Source: Actinomycetes bacterium
GTDB taxonomy: Bacteria > Actinomycetota > Acidimicrobiia > Acidimicrobiales > JAJYPT01
Reading direction: 5' to 3'
Length of the DNA: 13,802 nt
NCBI GenBank assembly: GCA_021795135.1
Contig: JAJYPT010000026.1
Location: 1-13,802 of the forward strand
How positions within the stretch are numbered: position 1 is the first letter of the stretch; each line of letters begins with the position of its first letter. This document shows positions 1-7,173 of the stretch, in pieces. The position numbers were made by a program, and so were the translations under genes. The notes beneath the pieces are model-generated. The model saw nothing but the letters and a program-made list of their open reading frames with translations, ran no database searches and was not told where the DNA came from.

Positions 1-2
1 TG

Positions 3-449
3 ATAGATATTCCTGTAGGAATAGCAGTTGGAGTTTTTGCTCAATTTGTTTTAGTTCCAGTTTTATATTTCCCCTTTATAAAGATGTATCCATCTTTGGG
101 AAAAAGTTTAAGTGTTCCAGCTAAAAATTTGGCCAATCTAGCTCATGGATATGAATTTTTTATTTTATCTGCAGCTGTTGTAATAGGAGCTCCCATAGTA
201 GAGGAACTATTTTTTAGAGGATTACTGCTTTCTTCTTTGCGTCAGCGTATTGGGCCTATATTGTCAATACTTGCTTCTGCTTTTGTCTTCGGACTAGCTC
301 ATTTTGAACCTCTTCAGCTGTTAGGTTTGTTTAGTTTGGGGATTATTTTAGCTTTTATGGCGCTAAAGCTAGAAAGAATAGGAGCTGGAATATTTGCCCA
401 TGCTGCTTTCAATGCTTCTACAATGATTATTTTATTCTTGAGGCGTTAA
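3..449 (+). CDS. CPBP-family intramembrane metalloprotease-like protein, 3' part
   Basis: The frame is open from the first bases of the window and ends with TAA at 447-449. The ATG at 84 is internal: about 27 upstream codons encode a hydrophobic segment (IPVGIAVGVFAQFVLVPVLY), so the gene begins outside the window. The visible part is strongly hydrophobic, with several membrane helices. It carries the three CPBP (Abi/CAAX prenyl protease-like) motifs: the double glutamate EELFFRG at about 204-224, the FVFGLAHF histidine motif at about 282-305, and a third motif HAAFN at about 400-414. Family members are polytopic membrane proteins, some of which are glutamic/metal-dependent proteases that trim membrane substrates. 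The substrate here is unknown. The catalytic residues are present, so the protein is probably active. It ends about 100 bp before the next gene. Confidence 0.88.
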   Translation: MDIPVGIAVGVFAQFVLVPVLYFPFIKMYPSLGKSLSVPAKNLANLAHGYEFFILSAAVVIGAPIVEELFFRGLLLSSLRQRIGPILSILASAFVFGLAHFEPLQLLGLFSLGIILAFMALKLERIGAGIFAHAAFNASTMIILFLRR

Positions 450-546
450 ATAAATTCTAAAGTTCCTTGTCAATCCTTTCGATGTTTTTATTGGAAACAG
501 AGTTGGGTTGAAGCCAATTTTGTAAAGAGATCGAAGGGATGCAAAG

Positions 547-717
547 ATGGCTTGTCCAGTTTGTTCTGCAAATTTATTAGAAATAACTTTAAATATAGCT
601 GGTAATGATTTAACTATGCATAGCTGTTCTCATTGCGAAACCCGTTGGTGGGACAGATCAGGAGAAAAAATTCAGCTTCAAGGAATTCTTGAAATAGCTT
701 CAATGGCCCACCGTTGA
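547..717 (+). CDS. Small zinc-ribbon protein (56 aa), function unknown
   Basis: An ATG at 547 opens a 56-codon frame ending in TGA at 715-717. A GAAGGGA Shine-Dalgarno-like stretch (533-539) lies 7 nt upstream; the nearby ATG at 539 is out of frame. The product begins MACPVCSANLL and has a second pair, CSHC, at residues 27-30. The two CxxC pairs (C3/C6 and C27/C30) with 20 residues between them are a classic four-cysteine zinc-ribbon arrangement. An RWWD motif at 33-36 follows the second pair, then a polar tail with no membrane segment. Such mini ribbons act as nucleic-acid or protein binding modules, but nothing here shows which. It is the closest upstream neighbour of the membrane/phosphomannomutase ORF, 87 bp away, and may share its transcription. 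The spacing of the cysteines, the ribosome site and the fit to the gap make a real gene likely. Confidence 0.75.
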   Translation: MACPVCSANLLEITLNIAGNDLTMHSCSHCETRWWDRSGEKIQLQGILEIASMAHR

Positions 718-804
718 CGCTTATGTAAGCTTTCTTTCAATATAAATTCAACATAAAGAGGCATTGATAACATATTTAGGTATTTTTAAGGCAAAATATA
801 TCAA

Positions 805-3800
805 ATGTCTTTAAAGAACCGTGTTGCTCTTGCGTCTTTTATATCAATAGCTGCTTCAATAATATTTATTATTTTTCAACTGCATCCTTCACTTTTGTTC
901 CTAAATACAACTACCACTGGTGGAGATACTGGTGCCCATGTTGTATTACCAGCATTTTTAGAACATCATCTTTTGCCCCATGGCAGGATTACGGGTTGGG
1001 ATCCTCAATGGTTTGCTGGTTTTCCAGCATTTACTTTTTATTTCCCTTTACCTGCTTTGATAATGGTTTTTTTCAATTTATTTTTCCATTACAATATTGC
1101 TTTTAAATTAGTAACTGTTTTAGGATCAATTGCTTTTCCTATCTCCATGTGGGCATTTGGCAAGCTTTTTGAGGAAAAGGCACCTATTCCAGCCACACTT
1201 GGTGTTATAAGTTTGGGGTTTTTGTTTGAAACAAACTTTACTATTGAAGGTGGGAATTTAGCTTCTACTTTAGCTGGAGAGTATGCATTTTCTCTATCAC
1301 TAGCAATAGCTATGGTTTTTTTGGGCCTTGTCTTCAAAGGTATGAAGTATGGTAAATATCGCTCTTTATCTGCGGTGTTGTTTGCCTTGATGACTATTGC
1401 TCATATAGTTCCTGCCTTTTTCACAATAGTTGGTTCGGCTGTTTTGTTGTTGATGCAAAGACAAACTCTTGGTAGATGGCGATGGATGATCACTATGGCA
1501 TTGACTGGGGCAGGATTAGCAGGATTTTGGCTAATTCCTTTTGCATTGAGGCTTAATTATACAACCAACATGGGTTGGCAGAATTTTACAAATTACACTA
1601 AAGAGCTATTTCCCCTCAATGACCTGATAGTCTTTATACTAGCTGGATTGGGAGTAATACTTTCTTTAGTCTATAAAAGTCGCCTTGGAATTTTTTCTTC
1701 CATCATGGCAGTTTTGAGCGCTTTATTTTTTATATTTTTGCCTCAAAGTAAACTTTGGAATGGCAGGATATTACCTTTTTGGTTTCTATGTCTTTACATT
1801 TTGGCTGCTTTTGCAATAGCTAGGGTGGGCATAACTTTATCAGAAGCTATATATAAGGCCAAAGGCGTGAGCGCTTCTCAACTATTTCACCCCGGAGCAA
1901 TGCTAGTGCCAATTCTAGCTCTAGCATTAATAATAGATTTTGTTGGGGGACCTTTAGGTGTTGTTCCTAGTTGGATGTCTTTGCCTGGCTCTACACCAAG
2001 TTTTGTTCCAGCTTGGATAAAATGGAACTATAGCGGATATCAAAAAAAACCAGCTTGGCCTGAATACCATTCAGTTATACAAATGATGTCTAATGTATCT
2101 AAGAAATACGGATGCGGTAGAGCTATGTGGGAATATGAACCTCAACTGAACCGTTTCGGTACACCTATGGCCTTGATGCTTTTGCCATATTGGACTCATA
2201 ATTGTGTTGATTCTATGGAAGGACTATTTTTTGAATCTTCAGCAACTACTCCTTATCACTTTATAAACCAATCTGAGTTATCGATGAATCCTTCTGATGC
2301 AATGGTTGGATTGCCTTATCCAGGACTAAATTTGAACCAAGGGGTAAAACATCTTCAGCTATTGGGGGTTCGTTATTATTTAACTTTTTCTCCTTTTATT
2401 CAACAACAAGCTTCTACAAATTCCAATTTAGTTTTATTAGGATCTACTGGCCCTTGGCCGGTTCAATATCCAACAGGGGTAAAAGAAAGAACTTGGATGG
2501 TCTATAAAGTAATAGGATCTAAACAAGTTGTAGGACTACATCAACAACCTTTTATTTTAAATCATGCCAACAACAAACAAGTATGGCTTAAGAAAACTTT
2601 GAGCTGGTATTTAAACACAAATCCAAACAAAGCTTTTTTTGCCGCTTCTGGTCCAAAAAATTGGATTCATACCTCCTCAATAAATGCCCAAGCAACTAAA
2701 AAATTTCCCTCAAGTGGAATAAGTAAAATTTCTACAGGTATTTCTTCCATTTCTTTTCAAGTTGCCCATTTGGGGTATCCTGTTTTAGTTAAAACTTCCT
2801 ACTTTCCCAATTGGGTGGCTAGTGGCGCAAAAGGACCTTGGAGAATTTCTCCTAACTTAATGGTCGTAATTCCAACTTCACATAGCGTAAAGTTGACTTA
2901 TGCGCATACTCCTGTAGGTTTGTTTGGGGATTTAGTAACTTTTTTATCTTTAGTAGCTGCTATTTACATGGCTAGAAAGCCTCCATTGAAAGTAGATGCT
3001 AAAGATAGATCTATAACCAATATGGGAAATAGCGCTAAAGGCGGTCAACCCAAAACTAGTTTTGGGTTAGATAAAGAAATTACTACTACAAGCGAGGGGC
3101 TTGCAATGGTCTCATTTGAAGACATTTTTAAAGCTTATGATGTTAGAGGTATAGTTCCAGATCAAATTGATGCTGCAAAAACCAAAGCTATAGGTGCTTC
3201 TTTTGCTCAGTTTGCTCTTAGTAGGAGAAAAAGCATACCTGATGCTGGAATAAGCAAAAATCAACCTTTAAAAATCATAATAGGAAGAGATATGAGACCT
3301 TCTGGAGAAGAATTATCTCATGCATTTGCACAAGGGGTAATGTCTCAAGGCGTAGGAGTTATAGATATAGGACTTTGTTCTACAGACCTTATCTATTTTG
3401 CTGCTGGACATCTCGATTTTCCTGCTGTTATGTTTACAGCTTCTCATAACCCTGCTCAATATAATGGAATAAAATTTTGCTTAGCTAAAGCTCAACCAGT
3501 TGGACAAGATAGCGGTTTGGATGAAGTTAGAACAGAAGCAGAGGCTTTTTTTGAACAACCTCCTATCAAGACAGTAGCTGCTGAGCCAGAATCTGCAATT
3601 GAACATATGGATTTATTGCAAGATTATGTCAAACACGTAATTAGCTTTGTCGATGTTACTAAACTGCGTCCTTTGAAGGTAGTAGCAGATACCGCTAATG
3701 GAATGGGCGGATTAGTAGTTCCTGCTGTATTTGAAAAATTGCCTTTTGAGTTAGAAATTCTTTATCCTGAACTCGATGGAACTTTTCCCAATCATCCAGC

Positions 3801-4554
3801 TGATCCTATCCAGCCTAAGAACCAAAAAGATCTAAAAGCACGAGTTTTACAAACCGGAGCCGATATAGGACTTGCTTTTGATGGTGATGCAGATAGAGTC
3901 TTTATAGTTGATGAAAAAGGTCAAGGTTTATCTGGATCTTTGACTACTTCTTTAGTAGCAGCTTCTATGTTAGAAAAACATCCTCAAAGTACTATTTTGT
4001 ATAATTTGATATGTTCAAAAGCTGTTCCTGCGATTGTAACTGAAAATGGAGGACATCCCATTAGAACTAGGGTTGGTCACTCTTTTATCAAAAAAGTAAT
4101 GGCAGAGACAGGAGCTGTATTTGGAGGAGAACATTCTGGACATTACTACTTTGCTGATAATTATCGAGCTGACTCAGGTCTTATAGCTGCTGTAATTATC
4201 TTAGAAGCAATGAGTAAATCTAGCCAACCCCTATCTCAATTGCGCCAGAAATTTGAACGCTATGTCGATTCAGGAGAAATCAATATAAAAGTACATGATT
4301 CTCAAGCTGTAATTGAACAAATTCAGAATCATTTTAGGATCAATCATCCCCAAGCCAATTTAGACCTAACAGATGGATTGACAGTAGATTTAGAGCAATG
4401 GTGGTTTAATTTACGTTCTTCTAATACCGAGCCTTTATTGAGACTCAATGTTGAAGCTGATGATGTAGACCAATGTAAACAGTATACTTTGGAGGTTTTG
4501 GAATTGATAAAGAGTTTTTCCAAAGATGCCCACGTTGAAAATAATTTAGACTAG
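805..4554 (+). CDS. manB: GT-C-like polytopic membrane protein fused to phosphomannomutase/phosphoglucomutase
   Basis: One open frame of 1249 codons ending in TAG encodes two proteins' worth of sequence. Residues about 8-385 form some eleven hydrophobic helices. GGDTGAH (39-45) sits in the first external loop and GEYAFSLSLA at 158-167, in the style of GT-C membrane glycosyltransferases that use polyprenyl-linked sugars. Residues about 386-703 look like a soluble extracytoplasmic domain, followed by a last helix at about 704-722. A polar linker (about 724-767) leads to a full alpha-D-phosphohexomutase (about 768-1249). The mutase shows the phosphoserine loop TASHNP (Ser880), the metal loop DGDADR (D1026, D1028, D1030), the sugar loop GEHSGH (1108-1113) and the phosphate loop RSSNTEP (1204-1210). 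All catalytic loops are intact, so it should convert mannose-6-P/mannose-1-P and probably the glucose equivalents. A polyprotein, a true fusion, or fusion plus free mutase from an internal start are all possible. The start is supported only by a weak, distant AAGG. Confidence 0.88.
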   Translation: MSLKNRVALASFISIAASIIFIIFQLHPSLLFLNTTTTGGDTGAHVVLPAFLEHHLLPHGRITGWDPQWFAGFPAFTFYFPLPALIMVFFNLFFHYNIAFKLVTVLGSIAFPISMWAFGKLFEEKAPIPATLGVISLGFLFETNFTIEGGNLASTLAGEYAFSLSLAIAMVFLGLVFKGMKYGKYRSLSAVLFALMTIAHIVPAFFTIVGSAVLLLMQRQTLGRWRWMITMALTGAGLAGFWLIPFALRLNYTTNMGWQNFTNYTKELFPLNDLIVFILAGLGVILSLVYKSRLGIFSSIMAVLSALFFIFLPQSKLWNGRILPFWFLCLYILAAFAIARVGITLSEAIYKAKGVSASQLFHPGAMLVPILALALIIDFVGGPLGVVPSWMSLPGSTPSFVPAWIKWNYSGYQKKPAWPEYHSVIQMMSNVSKKYGCGRAMWEYEPQLNRFGTPMALMLLPYWTHNCVDSMEGLFFESSATTPYHFINQSELSMNPSDAMVGLPYPGLNLNQGVKHLQLLGVRYYLTFSPFIQQQASTNSNLVLLGSTGPWPVQYPTGVKERTWMVYKVIGSKQVVGLHQQPFILNHANNKQVWLKKTLSWYLNTNPNKAFFAASGPKNWIHTSSINAQATKKFPSSGISKISTGISSISFQVAHLGYPVLVKTSYFPNWVASGAKGPWRISPNLMVVIPTSHSVKLTYAHTPVGLFGDLVTFLSLVAAIYMARKPPLKVDAKDRSITNMGNSAKGGQPKTSFGLDKEITTTSEGLAMVSFEDIFKAYDVRGIVPDQIDAAKTKAIGASFAQFALSRRKSIPDAGISKNQPLKIIIGRDMRPSGEELSHAFAQGVMSQGVGVIDIGLCSTDLIYFAAGHLDFPAVMFTASHNPAQYNGIKFCLAKAQPVGQDSGLDEVRTEAEAFFEQPPIKTVAAEPESAIEHMDLLQDYVKHVISFVDVTKLRPLKVVADTANGMGGLVVPAVFEKLPFELEILYPELDGTFPNHPADPIQPKNQKDLKARVLQTGADIGLAFDGDADRVFIVDEKGQGLSGSLTTSLVAASMLEKHPQSTILYNLICSKAVPAIVTENGGHPIRTRVGHSFIKKVMAETGAVFGGEHSGHYYFADNYRADSGLIAAVIILEAMSKSSQPLSQLRQKFERYVDSGEINIKVHDSQAVIEQIQNHFRINHPQANLDLTDGLTVDLEQWWFNLRSSNTEPLLRLNVEADDVDQCKQYTLEVLELIKSFSKDAHVENNLD
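3047..3068. repeat. Perfect 22-bp palindrome in the fusion linker
   Basis: The arm AACCCAAAACT (3047-3057) is followed immediately by its exact reverse complement AGTTTTGGGTT (3058-3068). As RNA it could form a 9-bp stem with a CUAG loop. It lies in the low-complexity linker between the membrane part and the mutase part, 37 bp before a possible internal start codon. It is not followed by a T-run, so it is not a standard intrinsic terminator. It might be a protein-binding site, a translation-modulating hairpin, or the remnant of an intergenic region. Confidence 0.9.
3094..3108 (+). promoter_or_regulatory. Possible internal ribosome binding site and start for a free phosphomannomutase
   Basis: GAGGGG at 3094-3099 lies 6 nt before an in-frame ATG at 3106-3108. 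Initiation there would give a 482-residue protein beginning MVSFEDIFKAYDVRG, which is the normal N-terminus and length of a stand-alone phosphomannomutase. The site is stronger than the ribosome signals of several other genes in the window (secA, prfB and the Trm112-like gene show none clearly). It is suggestive, but sequence alone cannot show that it is used. Confidence 0.55.
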
Positions 4555-4560
4555 TATTTG

Positions 4561-4812
4561 ATGACTCTAGACCCAGCTTTGATAAATATTTTGGCTTGTC
4601 CAAAAGATAAAGGTCCGCTTTTGTATTTTGAACAGGAAAATTTCTTGTACAATCCTCGCTTGCAATTGCGTTATTTAATCAAAGACAATATACCTATAAT
4701 GCTTGTTGAAGAAGCTCAAAAGTTATCAGATAGTGAGCATTTGGAAATAATTCAACGAGCTCAAGCTTTGGGAATAAAACTAAATTTCGAGCCTTCTCCA
4801 AAAAAGGATTAA
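4561..4812 (+). CDS. Trm112/YcaR-like small protein with degenerate zinc motif
   Basis: An 83-residue protein starting at ATG 4561; a TTG at 4558 is directly upstream and less likely to be the start. It begins MTLDPALINILACPKDKGPLLY, the hallmark N-terminus of the Trm112-like family, followed by a segment with NPRLQLRYLIKDNIPIMLVEEA, the second family signature. Eukaryotic and archaeal Trm112 proteins activate methyltransferases. The bacterial relatives are uncharacterised and often sit next to carbohydrate or lipid A genes. Only one cysteine of the usual CPxC pair remains (C13; the second position is Asp) and no cysteines follow, so it should not hold zinc. It starts 6 nt after the mutase stop and ends one base before the PGI/PMI start, so it is probably co-translated with both neighbours. 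In actinobacteria this gene typically sits between manB and the isomerase gene. No clear Shine-Dalgarno is visible. Confidence 0.85.
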   Translation: MTLDPALINILACPKDKGPLLYFEQENFLYNPRLQLRYLIKDNIPIMLVEEAQKLSDSEHLEIIQRAQALGIKLNFEPSPKKD

Positions 4813-4813
4813 C

Positions 4814-5851
4814 ATGTCAACAAATACTTTAGATTCCCTGTCGATGTATGATCTAACTGCAGGACTTCCCGAACAGGTTCTAGCTGCTGCTAAAAATGCT
4901 CGTGGAAAGACAAAACTACCAGAAAAACAAGATATAGAAAATATTGTTGTTTTGGGAATGGGTGGTAGTGGTATTAGTGGTGAGGTTATACAAGCTGCTG
5001 CTGGACCTTTTATGTCGGTACCTATTACCGTAGTAAAGTCATATACCATTCCTTCTTTTTTGAGTGAAAATAGTTTAGTTTTTGCTATTTCTTTTTCTGG
5101 AAATACCGAAGAGACCATAGAGGCTTCTATAGAAGCAGCTTCTATGGGAGCTAAAATGGTATGTATAACTAGTGGAGGTCAACTAGCAGAATTAGCAAGT
5201 AGTTGGAATGCTACTTTGATCGATTTACCATCTGATATAGCCCAACCAAGAGCAGCCATTGGCCATATGTCAATACCTCCCTTGGTTGTTTTAGAAGATA
5301 TAGGATTTTTTCCCGGTGCTTCTGAATGGATAGATCTTGCTGTTGATCAATTGCGAATACGTAGAGATGAACTAATTTCTGATAAAACTCCTGCAGCAAA
5401 GCTAGCTAAGAAATTAGCTAGAAAGATCCCTTTGGTATATAGTTCTGGTGCAATTGGAGCAGCAGCAGCCCAAAGGTGGAAGACTCAGATCAATGAAAAT
5501 GCAAAAACAGCTGCTTTTTATGGACTCAACCCTGAATTATGTCATAACGAAATAGCAGGGTGGGGTCAAAATGGAGATGTAACAAGACAATTGATTAATG
5601 TAGTAAATTTACGTCATGATTCAGAACATCCTCAAGTTCAGAAACGTTTTGAGATAATTCAAGAAGTAATGACTGAAGCTGTAGCAGGTATAGACCAAGT
5701 TTGGGCTCAAGGTGAAGGTGATTTGGCTCAGCTATTTGATTTAATTTTATTTGGTGATTTTGTTTCGTTGCATATGGCTTATGAAGAAGATATAGATCCT
5801 GGTCCGATCCCTGTTTTGAGCGAAATAAAAGACCGTTTACGGAAAGGATAA
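4814..5851 (+). CDS. Bifunctional phosphoglucose/phosphomannose isomerase (SIS family)
   Basis: A 345-residue soluble protein of the bacterial/archaeal PGI/PMI family, which interconverts fructose-6-phosphate with glucose-6-phosphate and mannose-6-phosphate. The first SIS domain has the sugar-phosphate loop GMGGSGISG (48-56) and SGNTEET (95-101). QPRAAIGHM follows at about 143-151. The second half has NPELCHNEIAGW (about 239-250), whose His244 and Glu246 sit at the active-site helix of this family. Length is normal and no key motif is missing. The ATG at 4814 has a good ribosome site (AAGGAT at 4804-4809) and follows the previous stop by one base. Together with the upstream mutase it makes a compact fructose-6-P to mannose-1-P route. 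It might be annotated manA or pgi; the sequence does not show which substrate dominates. Confidence 0.9.
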   Translation: MSTNTLDSLSMYDLTAGLPEQVLAAAKNARGKTKLPEKQDIENIVVLGMGGSGISGEVIQAAAGPFMSVPITVVKSYTIPSFLSENSLVFAISFSGNTEETIEASIEAASMGAKMVCITSGGQLAELASSWNATLIDLPSDIAQPRAAIGHMSIPPLVVLEDIGFFPGASEWIDLAVDQLRIRRDELISDKTPAAKLAKKLARKIPLVYSSGAIGAAAAQRWKTQINENAKTAAFYGLNPELCHNEIAGWGQNGDVTRQLINVVNLRHDSEHPQVQKRFEIIQEVMTEAVAGIDQVWAQGEGDLAQLFDLILFGDFVSLHMAYEEDIDPGPIPVLSEIKDRLRKG

Positions 5852-5857
5852 TACTAC

Positions 5858-7123
5858 ATGGACTACGATGTAGCAGATTTAGACCTAGCACCGCTGGGTA
5901 AACAAAGAGTAGATTGGGCAAGTCGTAATATGCCTGTTTTGGCCTCTATAAGGGAAAGGTTTGAAAAAGAACGTCCCTTAGAAGGTAAAAGAATAGCTGC
6001 TTGTTTACATATAACAACAGAGACGGCTAATTTACTCAAAACCCTCAAAGCTGGAGGTGCAGAAGTTGTTGCTTGTGCTTCTAATCCTTTATCTACCCAA
6101 GATGACGTTGCAGCAACGTTAGTAAAAGACGATGAAATTGCAACTTTTGCTATAAAGGGAGAAAATTCAGAAGTCTATTACAAACATATGGATTCGGTTT
6201 TGGATACTCATCCACAAATTACTATGGATGATGGTTGTGACTTGGTCTCTAGATTGCACCAACAACGTCCAGAACAATTAAAAAATATGATTGCTGGAAC
6301 TGAAGAGACAACTACAGGGGTGATAAGACTAAGAGCCATGGAAGCCGATAATGCCTTGCATTATCCTATTGTGGCTGTAAATGATGCTAACACCAAGCAC
6401 TTGTTTGATAATCGTCATGGAACGGGCCAATCTACCTTAGATGGAATAATACGGGCAACCAATATTTTATTGGCTGGCAAATGTGTTGTTGTAGCAGGAT
6501 ATGGATTCTGTGGTAAAGGCGTATCCAACAGAGCCCGTGGCATGGGCGCTCAAGTAGTTGTATGTGAAGTTGATCCTTTGAGAGCCTTAGAAGCAGTTAT
6601 GGATGGTTTTAGGGTAGAAGAAATGGCAGAAGCGGCCAAAGAAGGTGACATCTTTATTACAGTTACAGGCGATAGAGACGTTTTACGTAAAGAACATTTT
6701 GAAGTAATGAAAAACGGAGCTATATTAGCTAATTCTGGTCATTTTGATATAGAAATTGACCTCAAAGCTTTGGCAAAAATGTCTATTTCTACCAAAGAAG
6801 TCCGCCCTTTGGTTCAAGAATTTGAGATACCTGATTCACAAGGTAGCCACCAAGTTTTAGTTATAGCTGAGGGTCGTTTAGTCAATCTAGCAGCAGCAGA
6901 AGGTCATCCAGCAGCAGTTATGGATATGAGTTTTGCTAATCAAGCACTAGGGGTTGAATGGCTTGTCAAAAATGCCGAATCATTGGACAACATTGTATTA
7001 GGAGTTCCCCAAGATATAGATCAAGAAATAGCCCGTCTAAAACTTGAGACTATGAATGTATCAATAGATAAATTGACAGAATCTCAAATAGAGTACCTTT
7101 CTTCTTGGACTGTTGGAACCTAA
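5858..7123 (+). CDS. ahcY: Adenosylhomocysteinase (S-adenosyl-L-homocysteine hydrolase), short form
   Basis: A 421-residue cytoplasmic NAD-dependent enzyme that splits S-adenosylhomocysteine into adenosine and homocysteine, removing the inhibitor left by methyltransferases. Visible motifs in order: DDGCD (124-128), EETTTG (149-154), NDANTKHLFDNRHGTGQS (175-192) with the likely catalytic Lys180 and Asp184, and the Rossmann loop GYGFCGKG (214-221). The GHFDIEID segment and the VNLAAAEGHP segment follow. It lacks the roughly 40-residue insertion seen in many bacterial and eukaryotic enzymes, and it ends in LSSWTVGT rather than the K...Y NAD-capping tail. Both traits and the NRHGTGQS motif are typical of Thermotoga/archaeal-type enzymes. 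A GGAAAGGA ribosome site precedes ATG 5858, 6 nt after the isomerase stop, so it is the last gene of the same operon. It matches the family over its whole length. Confidence 0.95.
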   Translation: MDYDVADLDLAPLGKQRVDWASRNMPVLASIRERFEKERPLEGKRIAACLHITTETANLLKTLKAGGAEVVACASNPLSTQDDVAATLVKDDEIATFAIKGENSEVYYKHMDSVLDTHPQITMDDGCDLVSRLHQQRPEQLKNMIAGTEETTTGVIRLRAMEADNALHYPIVAVNDANTKHLFDNRHGTGQSTLDGIIRATNILLAGKCVVVAGYGFCGKGVSNRARGMGAQVVVCEVDPLRALEAVMDGFRVEEMAEAAKEGDIFITVTGDRDVLRKEHFEVMKNGAILANSGHFDIEIDLKALAKMSISTKEVRPLVQEFEIPDSQGSHQVLVIAEGRLVNLAAAEGHPAAVMDMSFANQALGVEWLVKNAESLDNIVLGVPQDIDQEIARLKLETMNVSIDKLTESQIEYLSSWTVGT

Positions 7124-7140
7124 TTTAATAAAAGCAGTTA

Positions 7141-7167
7141 TTGTCTGATTTTCTAATGAGATAAGAT
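7141..7167 (+). promoter_or_regulatory. Candidate promoter for the structured RNA
   Basis: TTGTCT (7141-7146) and TAAGAT (7162-7167) form a possible -35/-10 pair with a 15-nt spacer; the second fits the TAnnnT pattern common in actinobacteria. The expected transcription start, about 7 nt downstream (near 7174), coincides with the first base of the closing helix of the RNA candidate. The spacer is short and the assignment is by eye. Confidence 0.4.
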
Positions 7168-7173
7168 ATAGGT

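Noticed and set aside
764..800. Promoter TTGATA with a downstream AT-rich box before the membrane/mutase gene
   Set aside because: No -10 element at an acceptable spacing could be found.
4780..5118. Minus-strand ORF of 112 codons inside the isomerase gene
   Set aside because: It is a shadow of the well-supported + strand enzyme; its composition mirrors that gene and shows no domain.
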